Below are positions 10,342 through 21,464 of a DNA stretch of 64,000 nucleotides, piece after piece. Location: assembly GCF_036898095.1 (NCBI RefSeq), contig NC_090746.1, positions 112,516,607 to 112,580,606 of the forward strand, in the 5' to 3' direction. The stretch's first letter is position 1. Each line of letters starts with the position of its first letter. Under the pieces are notes generated by a model that ran no database searches, was not told the origin of the DNA, and saw only the letters and a list, made by a program, of their open reading frames with translations. This stretch comes from Palaemon carinicauda. Taxonomy: Eukaryota; Arthropoda; Malacostraca; Decapoda; Palaemonidae. Made by a program: the position numbers and the translations under genes.

Positions 10342-10796
10342 TAGGAAGGCTTTGGAGACCTTCCTCCTCTCGGGCACGCGTTCGATCGAGTTCCTCGCTC
10401 ACTAGGTTGCTAACCTGTGGGCTAACTCGATCCTCAAGCGTCGCGACGTAGTGACCGAGAGGTTCCATCCGAAGGTCCCCGCCGTGGACGTCTGCAGGCT
10501 CAGGCACTCGTCCATCACTGGGAGAGATCTGCTTGAGCCCAAGGAGATAGAACGAACAGCTGAGAGGTGGAGGAGATCGAATCAAGATTCTCTCCACCAG
10601 AGGGCCCTGACATCTCGGCCCTACAAGCCTCCAGCACCTCAACAGCAACAGCAGCCTCGCAAGACACCGAAGCAGGTGCCGGTAGCTAAGACGGGTGTCT
10701 AAGTCGCAGCCCTTTCAAATTAAGGACAGAAGGCGCGGCAAGTCCTCTAGGGGAGGAAAGAATCCTAGGGGCAGTGGCCGAGGCCACAAGCGCTAG
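10342..10796 (+). pseudogene. DIRS-A gag, last part
   Basis: Resumes the Gag sequence broken at 6368 (equivalent to 53649 onward in DIRS-3). It shows the conserved ERFHPKVPAVDVCRLRHS segment at about 10455-10510, the Gln-rich stretch PAPQQQQQPRKTPKQ and a basic Gly-rich tail. The Gag stop, TAG at 10794-10796, is at the same place in all three DIRS copies. A one-base change of frame near 10699 separates the last codons. Confidence 0.75.
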
Positions 10797-12640
10797 GATC
10801 GGCAATCCCCCCGCGTGTCCACCTGTGGGGGGATGCCTGAAAAGTTGCGTGCACAGGTGGTAGCAACTTGGGGCCGATTCTTGGACGGTCTCTGTGATCG
10901 GCCAAGGTTATCGCGTCCCATTCACGACATCTCCACCTCCCCTGACAGCGAATCCAGTGTCGCTGAACTCCTATGCCATGGGATCGGCCAAGTGGTTAGC
11001 CCTTCGGGCAGAAGTCGAGACTATGCTCAAGAAGGATGCTCTCCAGGAGGTCGACGACGGCTCCCCAGGCTTCTTCAGTCGACTCTTTCTTGTAAAGAAG
11101 GCGTCTGGAGGTTGGAGACCGGTCATCGATCTCTCAGTCCTGAACAAGTTTGTCAAGCAAACTTCGTTCAGCATGGAGACAGCGGACACGGTCAGACTTG
11201 CAGTGAGACCGCAAGACTTCATGTGCACACTGGATCTGAAGGATGCGTACTTCTAGATCCCAATCCATCCGTCTTCCAGGCAGGAAGTGCTGTACTTGAG
11301 ATTCAGCCTAGACAGCAAGATCTACCAGTTCAAGGTGCTGTGTTTCGGTCTCTCCACAGCACCTCAGGTGTTCACACTGATTTCGTCTTGGGCGCACAGG
11401 AATGGCATACGTCTCCTCCGTTATCTGGACGACTGGCTGATCCTGGCAGACTCAGAGTCGACCCTTCTTCGACACCGGGACAGGCTTCTGGAGGTTTGCC
11501 AAGATCTGGGAATCATGGTAAATCTCGAGAAGTCCTCTCTGCTTCCGACGAAACGACTGGTATATCTAGGCATGATATTAGACACCGATCTCCACAAAGC
11601 CTTTCCAACAGATGACAGGATAGCAAGGCTGAGGAGGGTCGCAGAGGCTTTCCTCAGGCGGGAAGAGCTTCCGGCCCAATCATGGTTACGTCTTATAGGC
11701 CACCTTTCCTCCTTGGCACGTTTAGTTCTGAACGGTCGCCTCAGGATAAGATCCCTGCAATGGCGGCTAAAGTCCCGGTGGAATCAAGGCTCCGATTCTC
11801 CGGACTTAAAGGTTCCTATAGGATCCACGGAACTGACGGACCTTCGGTGGTGGCTGAACGACGAGAACCTTCGAAAGGGAGTGGATCTTCTCGTCCTCCC
11901 CCCGGATTTGACTCTGTTTTCGGACGCGTCAAAAGAAGGGTGGGGGCCCCACATTCTGAACCAAAGGATCTCAGGCCTCTGGTCAGAATCAGAAAAGTAC
12001 CTCCACATCAACCTGCTAGAAATGAAGGCCGTTTTCCTGGCCCTTCAACAGTTCCAACGGACCCTGGCGGGCCACTCCGTAGTGGTGATGAGCGACAACA
12101 CCACGGTAGTGGCTTGCATCAACAAGCAGGGAGGTACCTTTTCTCAACAGCTATCCCATCTTGCAGTAGAGATTCTGAGGTGGTCCGAAATCCACTCGAT
12201 AACACTTTCGGCTCGCTTCATTCCTGGCAAGAGGAATGTGCTCGCCGACAGTCTGAGCAGAGCGACGCAGATAGTGAGTACCGAGTGGTCTTTGGATCCT
12301 CAGATAGCCAACAAAGTCCTGACTTTGTGCGGTTCCCCGATAGTAGATCTGTTCGCAACAGCCTTGAATTTCAAGCTGCCCCTGTACTGCTCTCCAGTCC
12401 CGGACCCCAAGGCTCTCTGGCAAGATGCTTTTCAGCAGAGGTGGGACAACATCGACGTTTACGCATTCCCACCATTCTGTCTGATGAGAAGGGTGCTCAA
12501 CAAGACCAGACTATCGGTCAATCTCTCCATGACTTGTAGCTCTGCTATGGCATCCCGCGGAATGGTTCCCGGACCTTCTGCAGCTCCTGACGGAGCTTCC
12601 GAGGGAACTCCCCCCACGACACGAGCTACTCAGACAACCA
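10797..12640 (+). pseudogene. DIRS-A reverse transcriptase/RNase H (broken)
   Basis: Reads in the +1 frame relative to Gag. RT motifs are GGWRPVIDLSVLNKFV, CTLDLKDAYF (about 11226-11255), CFGLSTAPQVF and the catalytic RYLDDWLILAD (about 11419-11451). RNase H shows TLFSDASKEGWG, NLLEMKAVFLAL, VVMSDNTTVVA and NVLADSLSRA. A TAG at 11254-11256 replaces the glutamine after DAYF, and a few extra bases near 11280 disturb the frame. A small deletion near 12538 places the following recombinase in the same frame as RNase H, unlike the other copies. Confidence 0.85.
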
Positions 12641-13734
12641 CACTGCAACATCTTCCACAAAGCCGTAGCGTCGCTTCGGCTTCACGGCTGGAGACTGTCC
12701 AGCGTCTCCTCACGGAGAGAGGATTTTCGCAACAGGTTGCGGACAGGATGTCTCGCCACCTGCGCAAGTCCTCTATCAGAGTCTACCAGGCGAAGTGGAA
12801 AGTCTTCTGTGGTTGGTGTCGTGGGAGGGGTATCTCTCCACTCGATGCCACTATTCCAGCAATAGCGGAGTTCCTTGTGTATTTACGGGAGGAAATGCCC
12901 CTTTCAGTTCCGGCGGTGAAAGGCTATCGCTCAGCCTTAAGCCTGGCTTTTAGGCTGAAAGGAGTGGACATTTCCTCTTCGTTAGAACTTTCCCTACTCA
13001 TATGCAGCTATGAGCTTACCTGCCCTCAGTCAGAAGTAAGACCTCCTCCTTGGAACGTGGTTCAGGTCCTCAGGGCTCTGAAGAGAGCTCCGTTTGAACC
13101 ATTACGCCAGGCGTCTGATCACCACCTGTCTTGGAAGACGGCTTTCCTGCTCGCTTTGGCCTCGGCCAAGCGGGTCAGTGAACTTCATGGTCTTTCTTAC
13201 GACGTCGCCCATTCAAGGTGATGGGGGGAGGTAACATTCAGGTTCGTCCCTGAGTGTATTGCCAAGACTCAGAACTCTAGGGTGTCGGACCCTAGGTTCG
13301 ACTCCTTCGGGGTAACGAGTCTTCGTTCTGTAACAAGTGACCCAGACCATCTGTTACTTTGCCCAGTGAGGAGTCTGAGGCGTTACTTGAAAAGAACAGC
13401 TGCAGTCCGTCCTCATGTGCAAGCGTTATTCATAAGCACAGGAAGGACGAAGAGGAGGGTCACCAAGAACACCATCTCGGCCTGGATACGGAAGGTTATT
13501 CAACATGCCTTGAATCCTGACCCTCCTCCGTCATGTCGCCCTAGAGCGCACGATGTCAGTGGCATCGCTACGTCCCTGGCTTTCAAGAGAAATTTCTCTG
13601 TGACGCAGGTCTTGCAAGCTGGGGTGTGGAAGCGCCAAACGACCTTCACAGCCCACTACCTGCAGGACGTGACCCACAGGAGCCTCGATACATTCTCTAT
13701 TGGCCCTGTGGTGGCTGCACAACAGCTGGTCTAA
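12641..13734 (+). pseudogene. DIRS-A tyrosine recombinase (one stop)
   Basis: Tyrosine recombinase of DIRS type. The N-terminal core-binding part shows SSIRVYQAKWKVFCGWCRGR. The catalytic part has the arginine in SAKRVSELHGLSYD, a HDVxG box at about 13549-13563 (HDVSG here, against HDVRG in DIRS-3, so the second catalytic arginine is lost) and the nucleophile tyrosine in TAHYLQDV (about 13648-13671). A TGA at 13219-13221 replaces a glycine. These enzymes join the circular cDNA to the target. This copy is inactive. Confidence 0.85.
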
Positions 13735-14211
13735 CCTCAGGCTCCTTAATGGACAGGTAGCAGAAGGTTGGGGGCATTGTTACCCAGTTTTAATCTGCGT
13801 GATTGAAAGAGTATGTCTGGCCCTTACTTCTTTCTTCATTCTCCCCTCCCTTGGGGAAAGCAGCATCCTGGTCTCTGCATAGCTGACCTCAACCTCTGCA
13901 GGTAAACCATGCTTTCTTGTGCTCCTAGTAATAGCTGTAATACTGTTTGCGTCCCCCATACCCTGACGAGGTGGTATTGGGAACGTCCCAGCCTAGATTT
14001 CTATCTAAAGAACTCCAGGTCAACTTCCTAGGACGAGTCACAACTTCCTCCACACACAACTTATGTAGGCCGCACATTCGTAGCAAGCAACGAAAGTGCG
14101 AGGTGCAGGGACCCCCTTTCTCGAGTGCTGCTCACTCGGATTTCGGGTCCCCGGGTAAAGCCAAAAGCCAGTAAGGCTGGGGACTTTCTGTCCTTCCTAA
14201 GGGGTATGTCA

Positions 14212-14317
14212 CCCTATGTAAATAGCGTGGTTTGTATTTCGGTTACGGAACAAATGACAAATTCGGAGATAATTTGTATTTTTCCCAACCATACAAACCT
14301 TAGCTATTTACACATAT
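14212..14317. repeat. DIRS-A internal complementary region
   Basis: The first 43 bases (14212-14254) are the exact reverse complement of the left terminus of DIRS-2 (15430-15472). The rest, from 14255, is the reverse complement of the element's own right terminus. The junction reads GGAACAAA|TGACAAATTC. In DIRS elements this region templates completion of the ends during circle formation. Confidence 0.85.
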
Positions 14318-14360
14318 TTTGCCCGCCAGCCCTGTCCCCCAAGTCAAGTCCTACCTCTAA

Positions 14361-14566
14361 GTGAAGTGAGACAACTCATCAGTGTGTGGGAGGGAGGGGT
14401 AGCAAGCTACCCCTTCCCTACCCCCTGCTAACTAGCAGGGGGTAGTTAACCCTCGTTATAAATCTAATGGCTCGTCATTTCAGCTACGCCAAAAGTAATA
14501 CCCTATGTAAATAGCTAAGGTTTGTATGGTTAGGAAAAATACAAATTATCTCCGAATTTGTCATTT
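14361..14566. repeat. DIRS-A right inverted terminal repeat
   Basis: About 200 bp running from GTGAAGTGAGACAACTCATC to the element end at GAATTTGTCAT. It is the reverse complement, at roughly 80 % by eye, of the left repeats of DIRS-2 (15430-15612) and DIRS-3. It contains a smaller palindrome, AGGGGTAGCAAGCTACCCCT. Confidence 0.85.
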
Positions 14567-14570
14567 TTTT

Positions 14571-14689
14571 CCTTTTTCCTTTCCTCACTGGGCTATTTTC
14601 CCTGTTGAAGCCCCTGGGCTTATAGCATTTTGCTTTTCCAACTAGGGTTGTAGCTTAGAAATCAATAATGATAATAATAATTATAATTC
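14571..14689 (+). mobile_element. 2A-LINE 3' tail fragment
   Basis: About 110 bp of the 3'UTR and trinucleotide tail of the same LINE family as 22988-26787 (CTTTCCTCACTGGGCTATTT, the stem-loop, then ATAATAATAATT), immediately downstream of the DIRS-A end. It is an extreme 5' truncation. Confidence 0.8.
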
Positions 14690-15056
14690 CCAATGTTGTT
14701 AGTGCTGCCTTGCTCCATTTTTTAATTCCTATAAGAAATAATATTGGGATTTCTTAAAGATATCAAAATGTTACTCGAGGGCTTGTTAACTTTATGTATC
14801 ATTTTCTCAATTGATTTTTGCAGAATGTTCTTATATTGTGATTATTTGTATACTGAACTGTATTTGTCCCATACTATATAATTCCATGTAAAGCTATGAT
14901 AACTAATTTGAAAGGTTTATTTGTTAAATGAAATTTCTCTCTTTACATTATTCATTTTATTACAGTTTTGTATGTTAGCTACAATCATAGTCTCTGATTT
15001 GAATTTTTTATCATTAAGTTTTGGTTAGATTCTAATCTATTTCTCTTTTCCATCAG

Positions 15057-15149
15057 GCTATTTATCTCCTGGCATTCACACTAGTCATTCTGTTAGGGAA
15101 ATTCCTCAAGAAAATCTTCTTTGGTTCCCTGAGAGCAGCTGAATTTGAG
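15057..15149 (+). CDS. SYVN1: SYVN1/HRD1 coding exon 2
   Basis: Encodes residues 48-78, AIYLLAFTLVILLGK followed by FLKKIFFGSLRAAEFE, aligning without gaps to the second transmembrane segment and the FFGxLRAAE signature of animal HRD1. It is bounded by a CATCAG acceptor and a GTAATG donor. Its 93 nt are a multiple of three and both junctions are phase 0, so skipping it would keep the frame and delete exactly this membrane helix. It lies 490 bp downstream of the right repeat of DIRS-A and 280 bp upstream of the left repeat of DIRS-2, which are inverted relative to each other. Confidence 0.93.
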
Positions 15150-15429
15150 GTAATGTAACTATTTAATTTTATTTGTTAATTTCTTTTGTAGTACAGATGG
15201 ACTGAGGGTCCACATATGGTTTTCTCTTTAGCAATATTTTATGTTAATCTAATCCGCAAGTGGTTCCCAACTTTTTATTACCATTGACCACTTTTATATA
15301 AAGGAGGTTTCCGTAATCAGACACATATAGAAGGTACTGCTCTTTTGTAAATATACTATACCTGACATGTCAGTTTTACTCACAAATGTTAAATGCATAA
15401 AATAGAAAAAAGAAGAAAGAGAAAATGTG

Positions 15430-15612
15430 TTTGTTCCGTAACCGAAATACAAACCACGCTATTTACATAGGGTTTACCTTTTAGCGCAGCTGAAATGACG
15501 AGCCAATAGTTTTAACGAGGTTAATTACCCCCGCGCTAGTTAGCGGGGGGTGGGGAAGGGTAGCTTGCTACCCCTCCCCCCTCCACACACCGGTGACTTG
15601 CTTCACTTCACT
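15430..15612. repeat. DIRS-2 left inverted terminal repeat
   Basis: Starts at TTTGTTCCGTAACCGAAATA. It is the reverse complement of the right repeats at 46516-46719 and 14361-14566 beyond the first ~43 bases; those first bases recur inverted in the internal complementary regions (14212-14254, 46368-46410). Confidence 0.85.
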
Positions 15613-15733
15613 TTTGGCTCGGCGGTGATCAGACGTGTCTGCTCATCGTCCTCGTGACAGCCTTTAATTTTCTGCTTTTTCTTTACAGCGTGTGTGTTGG
15701 TTGGAAGTTGTCCTTCATTATTATTTCTTTACA

Positions 15734-18700
15734 ATGCGTAAATGCCCTGGAGTTGCCGGTCGTCCTTGTGGGACTTTCATGTCGGACGTAACTACGGATC
15801 CGCACACCCTTTGCCCTCAATGTCGGGGCCGACGGTGTGACCAGGAGAACATGTGCCGTGAGTGCAGGGAGTGGTCTGCCTCCCAGTGGGAGAGGTTTGG
15901 CCGTCGGCGTGAGAAGAAGTCCAAGAGAGACCGTTCTCCTTCGGGGTTAGCCTTGAAGGAGGAAGGTTCTCGAGACTCTTCTTCCGCCGCCCAAACCTCC
16001 TCCGAAGCTCCCCCTCGTCCGCCTCCTAAGGAGAGTCGGCCGAGTGGTAGCGCAGGCCCTAGTTCTGTTTCCCGACCTTGGGTTGGGGGGAGAGGGCGTC
16101 GCCTCCCATAGCGAGGCGGTTCCCCCTCCTCCTCCGGGGGAGGTTATTGATAATGCCTTAACCAATGAAGATCTTTTACAGATTTGGTCGTCCCTGGGGC
16201 TTAAGGGCTTGCCCTCCAGGGTCGCTTTTATTGACCTTGTCTCGTTGGGGGCCGCTGTTAAGCAGTCGCTGGCGGTAGCAGAGGTAGACCCTCTGTCTAT
16301 TGTCGACGTCGTGGTGACAGAGGCCTCTGACGTGGCTGGGCAATCCGCCGCAGGTGCTGTTGCGGATGATGGTGCTAAAGGCTCTCCTCCCCCTTCCGTA
16401 CATCCTTCGAAGGGGGAAGTGAGTCCTTCGGTCTCTGCTGCTGCTCAGCTTCCTTCTGAGCGAAGTGCTTTGACGGAGACTCCCCTTCGGAGGACCGATG
16501 GTCCCGACGATCTCCCCCGAGGCCGTCTCCGCCGTAAGGCTCACCGTCCGCTACGCCGCAAGGGCCTACCTTCCCCTTACAAGGGGGTAAAGATGCGCCT
16601 TTTTGGGTCTTCTTCCTCCGAGGGGGACTCTCCTCATCAGCCTCAACCTACAGCTCCGTCTTCCTTGGACCTCTGCAGACCGTTCACCAACTCCTGCCAG
16701 ATCTTCGCCTTCTGGAGAACTCGTCACCCGACGGGCAACAATCCCTTCGGGGCTAAGGGATCCTTCCCTTCCACGAGCAGTGCTAGCGCACAGGCGCTCT
16801 CCTGCTCGTCAGCGCTCTCCTGCTCGCCAGCGCTCTCCTGATCGTCAGCGGTCTCCTGCTCATCGGCGATCTCCTGCTCGCCGACGCTCACCTGCTCGTC
16901 GGCGCTCTCCTGATGTTCGCCCTCCTCGCCAGCTCTCTTCTGAGCGTCAGCGCTCATTTGAGGACCATCGCCCTGCGGTCTCTGACCATCCTACAGTTCC
17001 TGCTGAGCTCCCTGCTCACCATCTGCCTGATCCTGTGGCTACGCAACATCGTGCTGCGCGTGTGTCAAAAGCACATGTTCGCCAACGCGCCAGCGATCTT
17101 CCAGCTCCTGCTCGTGAACCTGCCCTCGCCGCGCCACCTGTCCTTTCACAGGACACGCTTCGACCTTCTGCTCGCCAGCGATCTCCGGCTTGCCAGCGAT
17201 CACCTACGCGCCAGCGATCACCTGCTCGCCAAGCGTTCACCTGCTCGCCAGCGCGCATAGGCGATTTTAGTATCGCCTATTCAACAGCATTCTACGCATC
17301 AGCGATCACCTGTCTCTCGACGATCTCCGGATCGCCCGCGTGTTACAGCCGGCGCGCCAACGTTCTCCAACGCTTCTGAAGGAACATGGTTCGCTAGCTA
17401 CTAGCTCGCCATCGCGCGATCGCCCACCTGCGCATGCTGCTCGCCATCGAGCGATCGCCCACCTGCGCATGCTGCTCGCCATCGCGCGATCGCCCACCTC
17501 CGCATGCTGCTCGCCATCGCGCGATCGCCCACCTGCGCATGCTGCTCGCCTTCGCGCGATCGCCCACCTGCGCATGCTGCTCGCCATCGCTCGCCAACGC
17601 GTCGACATGCCACAACGCGCCATCGCCAACCTGCGCGTCAGCGCTCACCAGCTCATCATCGATCGCCTGTGGATCTACATCGCCAGCGGTCTTCCTCACC
17701 CACGCGGCAGCGCGTTTCCTCGCTATCGCGCCAACGCTTGCGTTCTCGCCTAGGACACGCGTTCATTCACCTGCCCACCCTCGCGCCCGCTCGCCTGCGC
17801 GCCCGCGCGATCATTCGCCTGCACGCCCGCGCGATCGCTTGCCCGAGCTCCCGCGCGACCATCGTTCGCGGTGGATTCCGCAGCCGGTAGTAGCAGCAGG
17901 AACGCGTGTTCCTAGACGGCACTCGGGATCACCTCCACCCAAACACAGGTTGGTAGTGCAGGACGAGGAGAGGTTAGTACATCATTCTTCCCCACCTTCT
18001 TTTCAGGCAGGTACCGTGGTGTCCACTCCAAAGGATCGCCCGATCCCTTTCCCTTTAGCGAGGATTTCGGACTCTGTGTCCTTGGTGCAACAGACTTGGT
18101 TTGGTCCTCTGGCACGGGCGTTAGTGAGGGTTATGAAACCAGCACTCGCCGACCAGGGTAACAAACCAACGGCTTTCTCTCCTACGCTGAAGAGAAAGAG
18201 AGGAGTGGACTTCGTGGTGACTTCCCCCAGGGCGAAGTTGGTTCCCAAGAGGTCGGTCGCGAAGGTCCCTTCTCCTGCACAAGTGCTTTCTCCTTCTCCC
18301 GTAGACGAGGCCTTTCCGTCCTCAGGTGAGTCCAGTGGGGCGGTAGTCTTCCCCTCGGCACCAGGGGGAGAGACTTCGCTTCATGCAGGAGAATTGTCTC
18401 GTGAGGAAGGGGCCCCTCGAACCTCGTTGTTGGGATCCTGTATCCCTCCCAGGAGGGAATCCAAGGACTCCAAGACCGTCCCTAAATCCTCTGCAAGGAT
18501 TCGTCAGGAACCCACGACTACCTGGGGGAATGTCCACGTGTCACCCCAGGAAGAGATCCCTGGGGCAGGAGACTTAGCTGCCAGCCCGCAGGGAGGAGAA
18601 CAGCAAGAATCCGAACATGCCTTCTGGCAGGTCCTAAGCCTGATAAGGCAACTTAGCGGGCTTATGGATCCAGTCATCGCCCCCCGTGAAGGCAAATACA

Positions 18701-19563
18701 AGATTTTGGATGAAGTGTTTGAGGTTCGGAAGGCCCCTAAGACCAGTGCGGCTCTGCCCTGGTCTCGGGGGCTGAAGAGTGCCAGGGCTAGGCCCAACGC
18801 TCAGCTCGCACTTCTTGCCTCCTCCAGTCGTTCCACTGCCGGGAACAAGCTCATCCCTCCTCCTCGTCTTTAGCAGAGGAGGTATTTCGAGATCCTGGGT
18901 GAGCACAACCTCGCTCTTCCTCTCCATCACTCTGTGGAGGAGCTGGCAAAGGGAGTTCCCCTTGAGAAGCTCTCTGCCCGGCAGGTGTCGTTCTCGGCGG
19001 CAGAGATCCTTAGCCACGAGAAGGTCGCTAAGTGTGCCATGCAGGCCACTTCGTGGCTGGACTTTTGGCTAGGATCTCTGGGCATCCTATTGCGATCGGA
19101 GGACTTGTCCAAGGAGACCAATAGGAAGGCCCTGGAGACCTTCTTGCTCTCGGGCACCCGCTCCATCGAGTTTTTGGCGCACCAGGTTACCACCCTGTGG
19201 GCCAACTCGATGTTGAAGCGTCGCGATGCTGTGTCCGAGAGATTCCATCCGAAGGTCCCCGCCGTGGATGTGTGTAGGCTCCGACATGCTTCCCTTCTGG
19301 GGGAGAACCTGTTAGAGCCTCAAGACATGGAGCAAACGGCTGAGAGGTGGAGGAAATCCAGCACGGACTCCCTCCTCCATAGGACCCTTACAACTCGGCC
19401 CTATAAGCCTCCAGCCCCGCAGCAACAGCCTCGTAAGGCTCCCAAACAGGCACCGGCAGTTAAGAAGGTGGTGTCTAAGCCCCAGCCCTTTCCAGCCAAG
19501 GTCAAGAGGGGCGGTAAGTCCTCCAGGGGAGGCAAGACTCCTAGGGGTGGCCGCAAGCCCTAG
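15734..19563 (+). pseudogene. DIRS-2 gag (Cys-rich start, RS-rich middle; frameshifted)
   Basis: Starts MRKCPGVAGRPCGTFMSD, then LCPQCRGRRC and MCRECREWS: about eight cysteines in 45 residues, probably a zinc-binding module. A basic stretch and a long Arg/Ser/Pro-rich region follow (about 16790-17900; RSPARQRSP units). The conserved C-terminal segment (about 18030-19563) shows GVDFVVTSPRAK, HAFWQVLSLIRQL, LEKLSARQVSFSAAEIL and ERFHPKVPAVDVCRLRHA. The frame is broken near 16100, 16800, 17390 and by a TAG at 18871-18873. The Gag stop is TAG at 19561-19563. I call it Gag by position and nucleic-acid-binding composition. Confidence 0.75.
17403..17595 (+). repeat. 35-bp minisatellite within the RS-rich gag region
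   Basis: About five tandem copies of a 35-bp unit (GCTCGCCATCGCGCGATCGC then CCACCTGCGCATGCT) with few substitutions. Because 35 is not a multiple of three, each unit shifts the frame, and all three frames are open through the array. This is a local expansion of the repetitive gag sequence. Confidence 0.9.
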
Positions 19564-21396
19564 GGGTGGCAGTCCCCCTGCGTGTCCACCGGTGGGGGGA
19601 TGCCTTCAGCGTTGCGTCCGCAGGTGGCAGCAACACGGGGCCGATGCTTGGACGGTCTCAGTGATCGGCCAAGGCTATCGCGTCCCGTTCACAACATCTC
19701 AACCTCCCTTGACAGCGAATCCAGTGTCGTTGAGCTCCTATGCCACGGGATCGGCAAAGGGGCGTGCCCTTCAGGCCGAAGTCGAGACCATGCTCGAGAA
19801 GGGTGCTCTCCAGGAGGTCGTGGACGGCTCCCCAGGCTTCTTCAGTCGACTCTTTCTTGTAGAGAAGGCTACTGGAGGCTGGAGACCCGTCATCGATCTC
19901 TCAGCTCTGAACAGGTTTGTCAAGCAAACCCGGTTCAGCATGGAGACAGCAGACACGGTCAGACTTGCAGTGAGACCACAAGACTGCATGTGCACACTGG
20001 ATCTAAAGGACGCGTACTTCCAGATCCCAATCCATCCGTCTTCCAGGAAGTACCTGAGATTTTGCCTAGACAACAAGATCTACCAGTTCAAGGTGCTGTG
20101 TTTCGGTCTCTCCACAGCTCCTCAGGTGTTCACCAGTGTTTTCACCCTGATTTCATCTTGGGTGCACAGGAACGGCATTCGTCTCCTTCGTTATCTGGAC
20201 GATTGGCTGATCCTAGCAGACTCGGAGTCGACCCTTCTTCGGCACCGAGACAGGCTTCTGGATCTTTGCCAGGATCTGGGGATCGTGGTAAACCTCGAGA
20301 AGTCCTCTCTGCAGTCGTCCCAATGACTGGTTTATCTAGGCATGCTAATAGACACCAATCTCCTCAAAGCCTTTCCATCAGACGACCGGATAGCAAGACT
20401 GAGGAGGGTGGCGGAACCCTTCCTCAGGCGAAAAGAACTCCCCGCCCAATCGTGGTTGCGTCTATTAGGTCACCTATCCTCCCTGGCCCGTCTGGTTCCA
20501 AACAGCTGCCTCAGGATGAGATCCCTTCAATGGCGGCTCAAGTCCCGGTGGAATCAAGGATCCGATTCCCCGGACATTCTGATCCCAATGGGGTCTCTGG
20601 AACAGACGGACTTGCGGTGGTGGCTGGTCGACGAGAACCTGCGGAAGGGAGTGAGTCTTCTCGTCCTCCCCCCGGATTTGACTCTGTTTTCGGACGCGTC
20701 AAAAGAAGGGTGGGGGGCGCACGTTCTGAACCAGAGGGCCTCAGGCCTTTGGTCAGAATCAGAAAAGTGCCTACACATCAACCTGGTAGAATTGAAGGCC
20801 GTCTTTCTGGCTCTTCAGCAGTTCCAACGGTCCCTGGCGGGTCACTCCGTGGTGGTGATGAGCGACACCACCACGGTAGTGGCTTATATCAACAAGCAGG
20901 GAGGCACTTTTTCGCAACAGCTATCCCATCTTGCAGTAGAGACTCTGAGGTGGACCGAAACCCACTCGATAACACTTATCAGCTCGCTTCATTCCTGGCA
21001 AGAGGAATGTGCTCGCCAACAGTCTGAGCAGGGCTTCGCAGATAGTGAGTACCGAGTGGTCTTTGGATCCTCAGATAGCCAACAAAGTCCTGACTTTGTG
21101 GGGTTCCCCGACTCTGGACTTGTTCGCGACAGCCTTGAACTTCAAGCTGCTCCTCAGTCCCGGACCCCAAGGCACTCTGGCAACGGTGGGACAACATCGA
21201 CGTGTACGCCTTCCCACCGTTCTGTCTGATGAGAAGGGTGCTCAACAGGACCAGACTATCGGTCAACTGTTCGATGACTCTGGTAGCTCCGCTATGGCAT
21301 CCCGCGGAATGGTTTCCGGACCTTCTGCAGCTCCTGACGGAACTCCCGAGGGAGCTTCCTCCACGACACGAGCTTCTCAGACAACCCCACTCTGGC
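19564..21396 (+). pseudogene. DIRS-2 reverse transcriptase/RNase H (broken)
   Basis: +1 frame relative to Gag, overlapping its end (open from 19547). RT motifs are intact up to about codon 260 (CTLDLKDAYFQIPIHPSS, CFGLSTAPQVF, LRYLDDWLILAD). A CGA-to-TGA change at 20324-20326 then stops it. RNase H follows (LFSDASKEGWGAHVLNQ, HINLVELKAVFLALQQF, VVMSDTTTVVAYINKQ) until a one-base insertion near 20972 shifts the frame. The Gag-frame alternative ORF stays open over this whole region (19582-21027). Cut at 21396 by I-LINE a. Confidence 0.85.
21382..21396. repeat. Target-site duplication of I-LINE a (left)
   Basis: CAACCCCACTCTGGC in DIRS-2; repeated as CAACCCCACTCCGGC at 44791-44805 (14 of 15 identical). 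This shows that everything between entered as one LINE insertion later enlarged by others. Confidence 0.85.
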
Positions 21397-21434
21397 CCTC
21401 TTAATGGGAGAATGCCTTGATGAAGTCATTGAGC

Positions 21435-21464
21435 TTCAGCACGGCATTCCATTCCCGTGCTGAA
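21435..21464 (+). other. 5'-end RNA stem-loop of I-LINE a
   Basis: TTCAGCACGG and CCGTGCTGAA form a perfect 10-bp stem about 38 nt from the element start. The same stem is kept in I-LINEs b (21896-21925) and c (37489-37518), with changes confined mostly to the loop. Confidence 0.65.

Larger units (their letters stand above)
3452..14566 (+). mobile_element. DIRS-A: 5'-truncated DIRS retrotransposon, interrupted
   Basis: A tyrosine-recombinase retrotransposon in the sense direction of SYVN1. The left terminal repeat and the first part of Gag are missing: it starts at a point equivalent to about 50526 of DIRS-3, next to a (TC)n tract. It is interrupted from 6369 to 10341 by a reversed LINE fragment and DIRS-B, and resumes at 10342 at the matching base of the Gag sequence. 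Gag, RT/RNase H, recombinase, internal complementary region and right inverted repeat follow in order. Stop codons and frameshifts in every ORF make it inactive. Confidence 0.9.
925..15056 (+). other. SYVN1: SYVN1 intron 1 (14.1 kb)
   Basis: Begins with GTAGGT at 925 and ends with a pyrimidine-rich tract and CATCAG before exon 2. Most of it is DIRS-A with its nested insertions (3452-14566). The remainder is old non-coding sequence: 925-2162 holds only a short hairpin at 1291-1314 that I can point to, 2510-3131 holds nothing I recognise, and 14690-15056 is plain AT-rich intron sequence. Confidence 0.85.

Noticed and set aside
17440..17540. GCGATCGC palindromes as cyanobacterial HIP1 sites, suggesting contamination
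   Set aside because: They are part of the minisatellite unit, and the surrounding sequence is clearly a DIRS element in a spliced animal gene.
17403..17595. CRISPR-like array of 35-bp repeats
   Set aside because: The units are directly tandem with no spacers and lie inside a eukaryotic retrotransposon gag.
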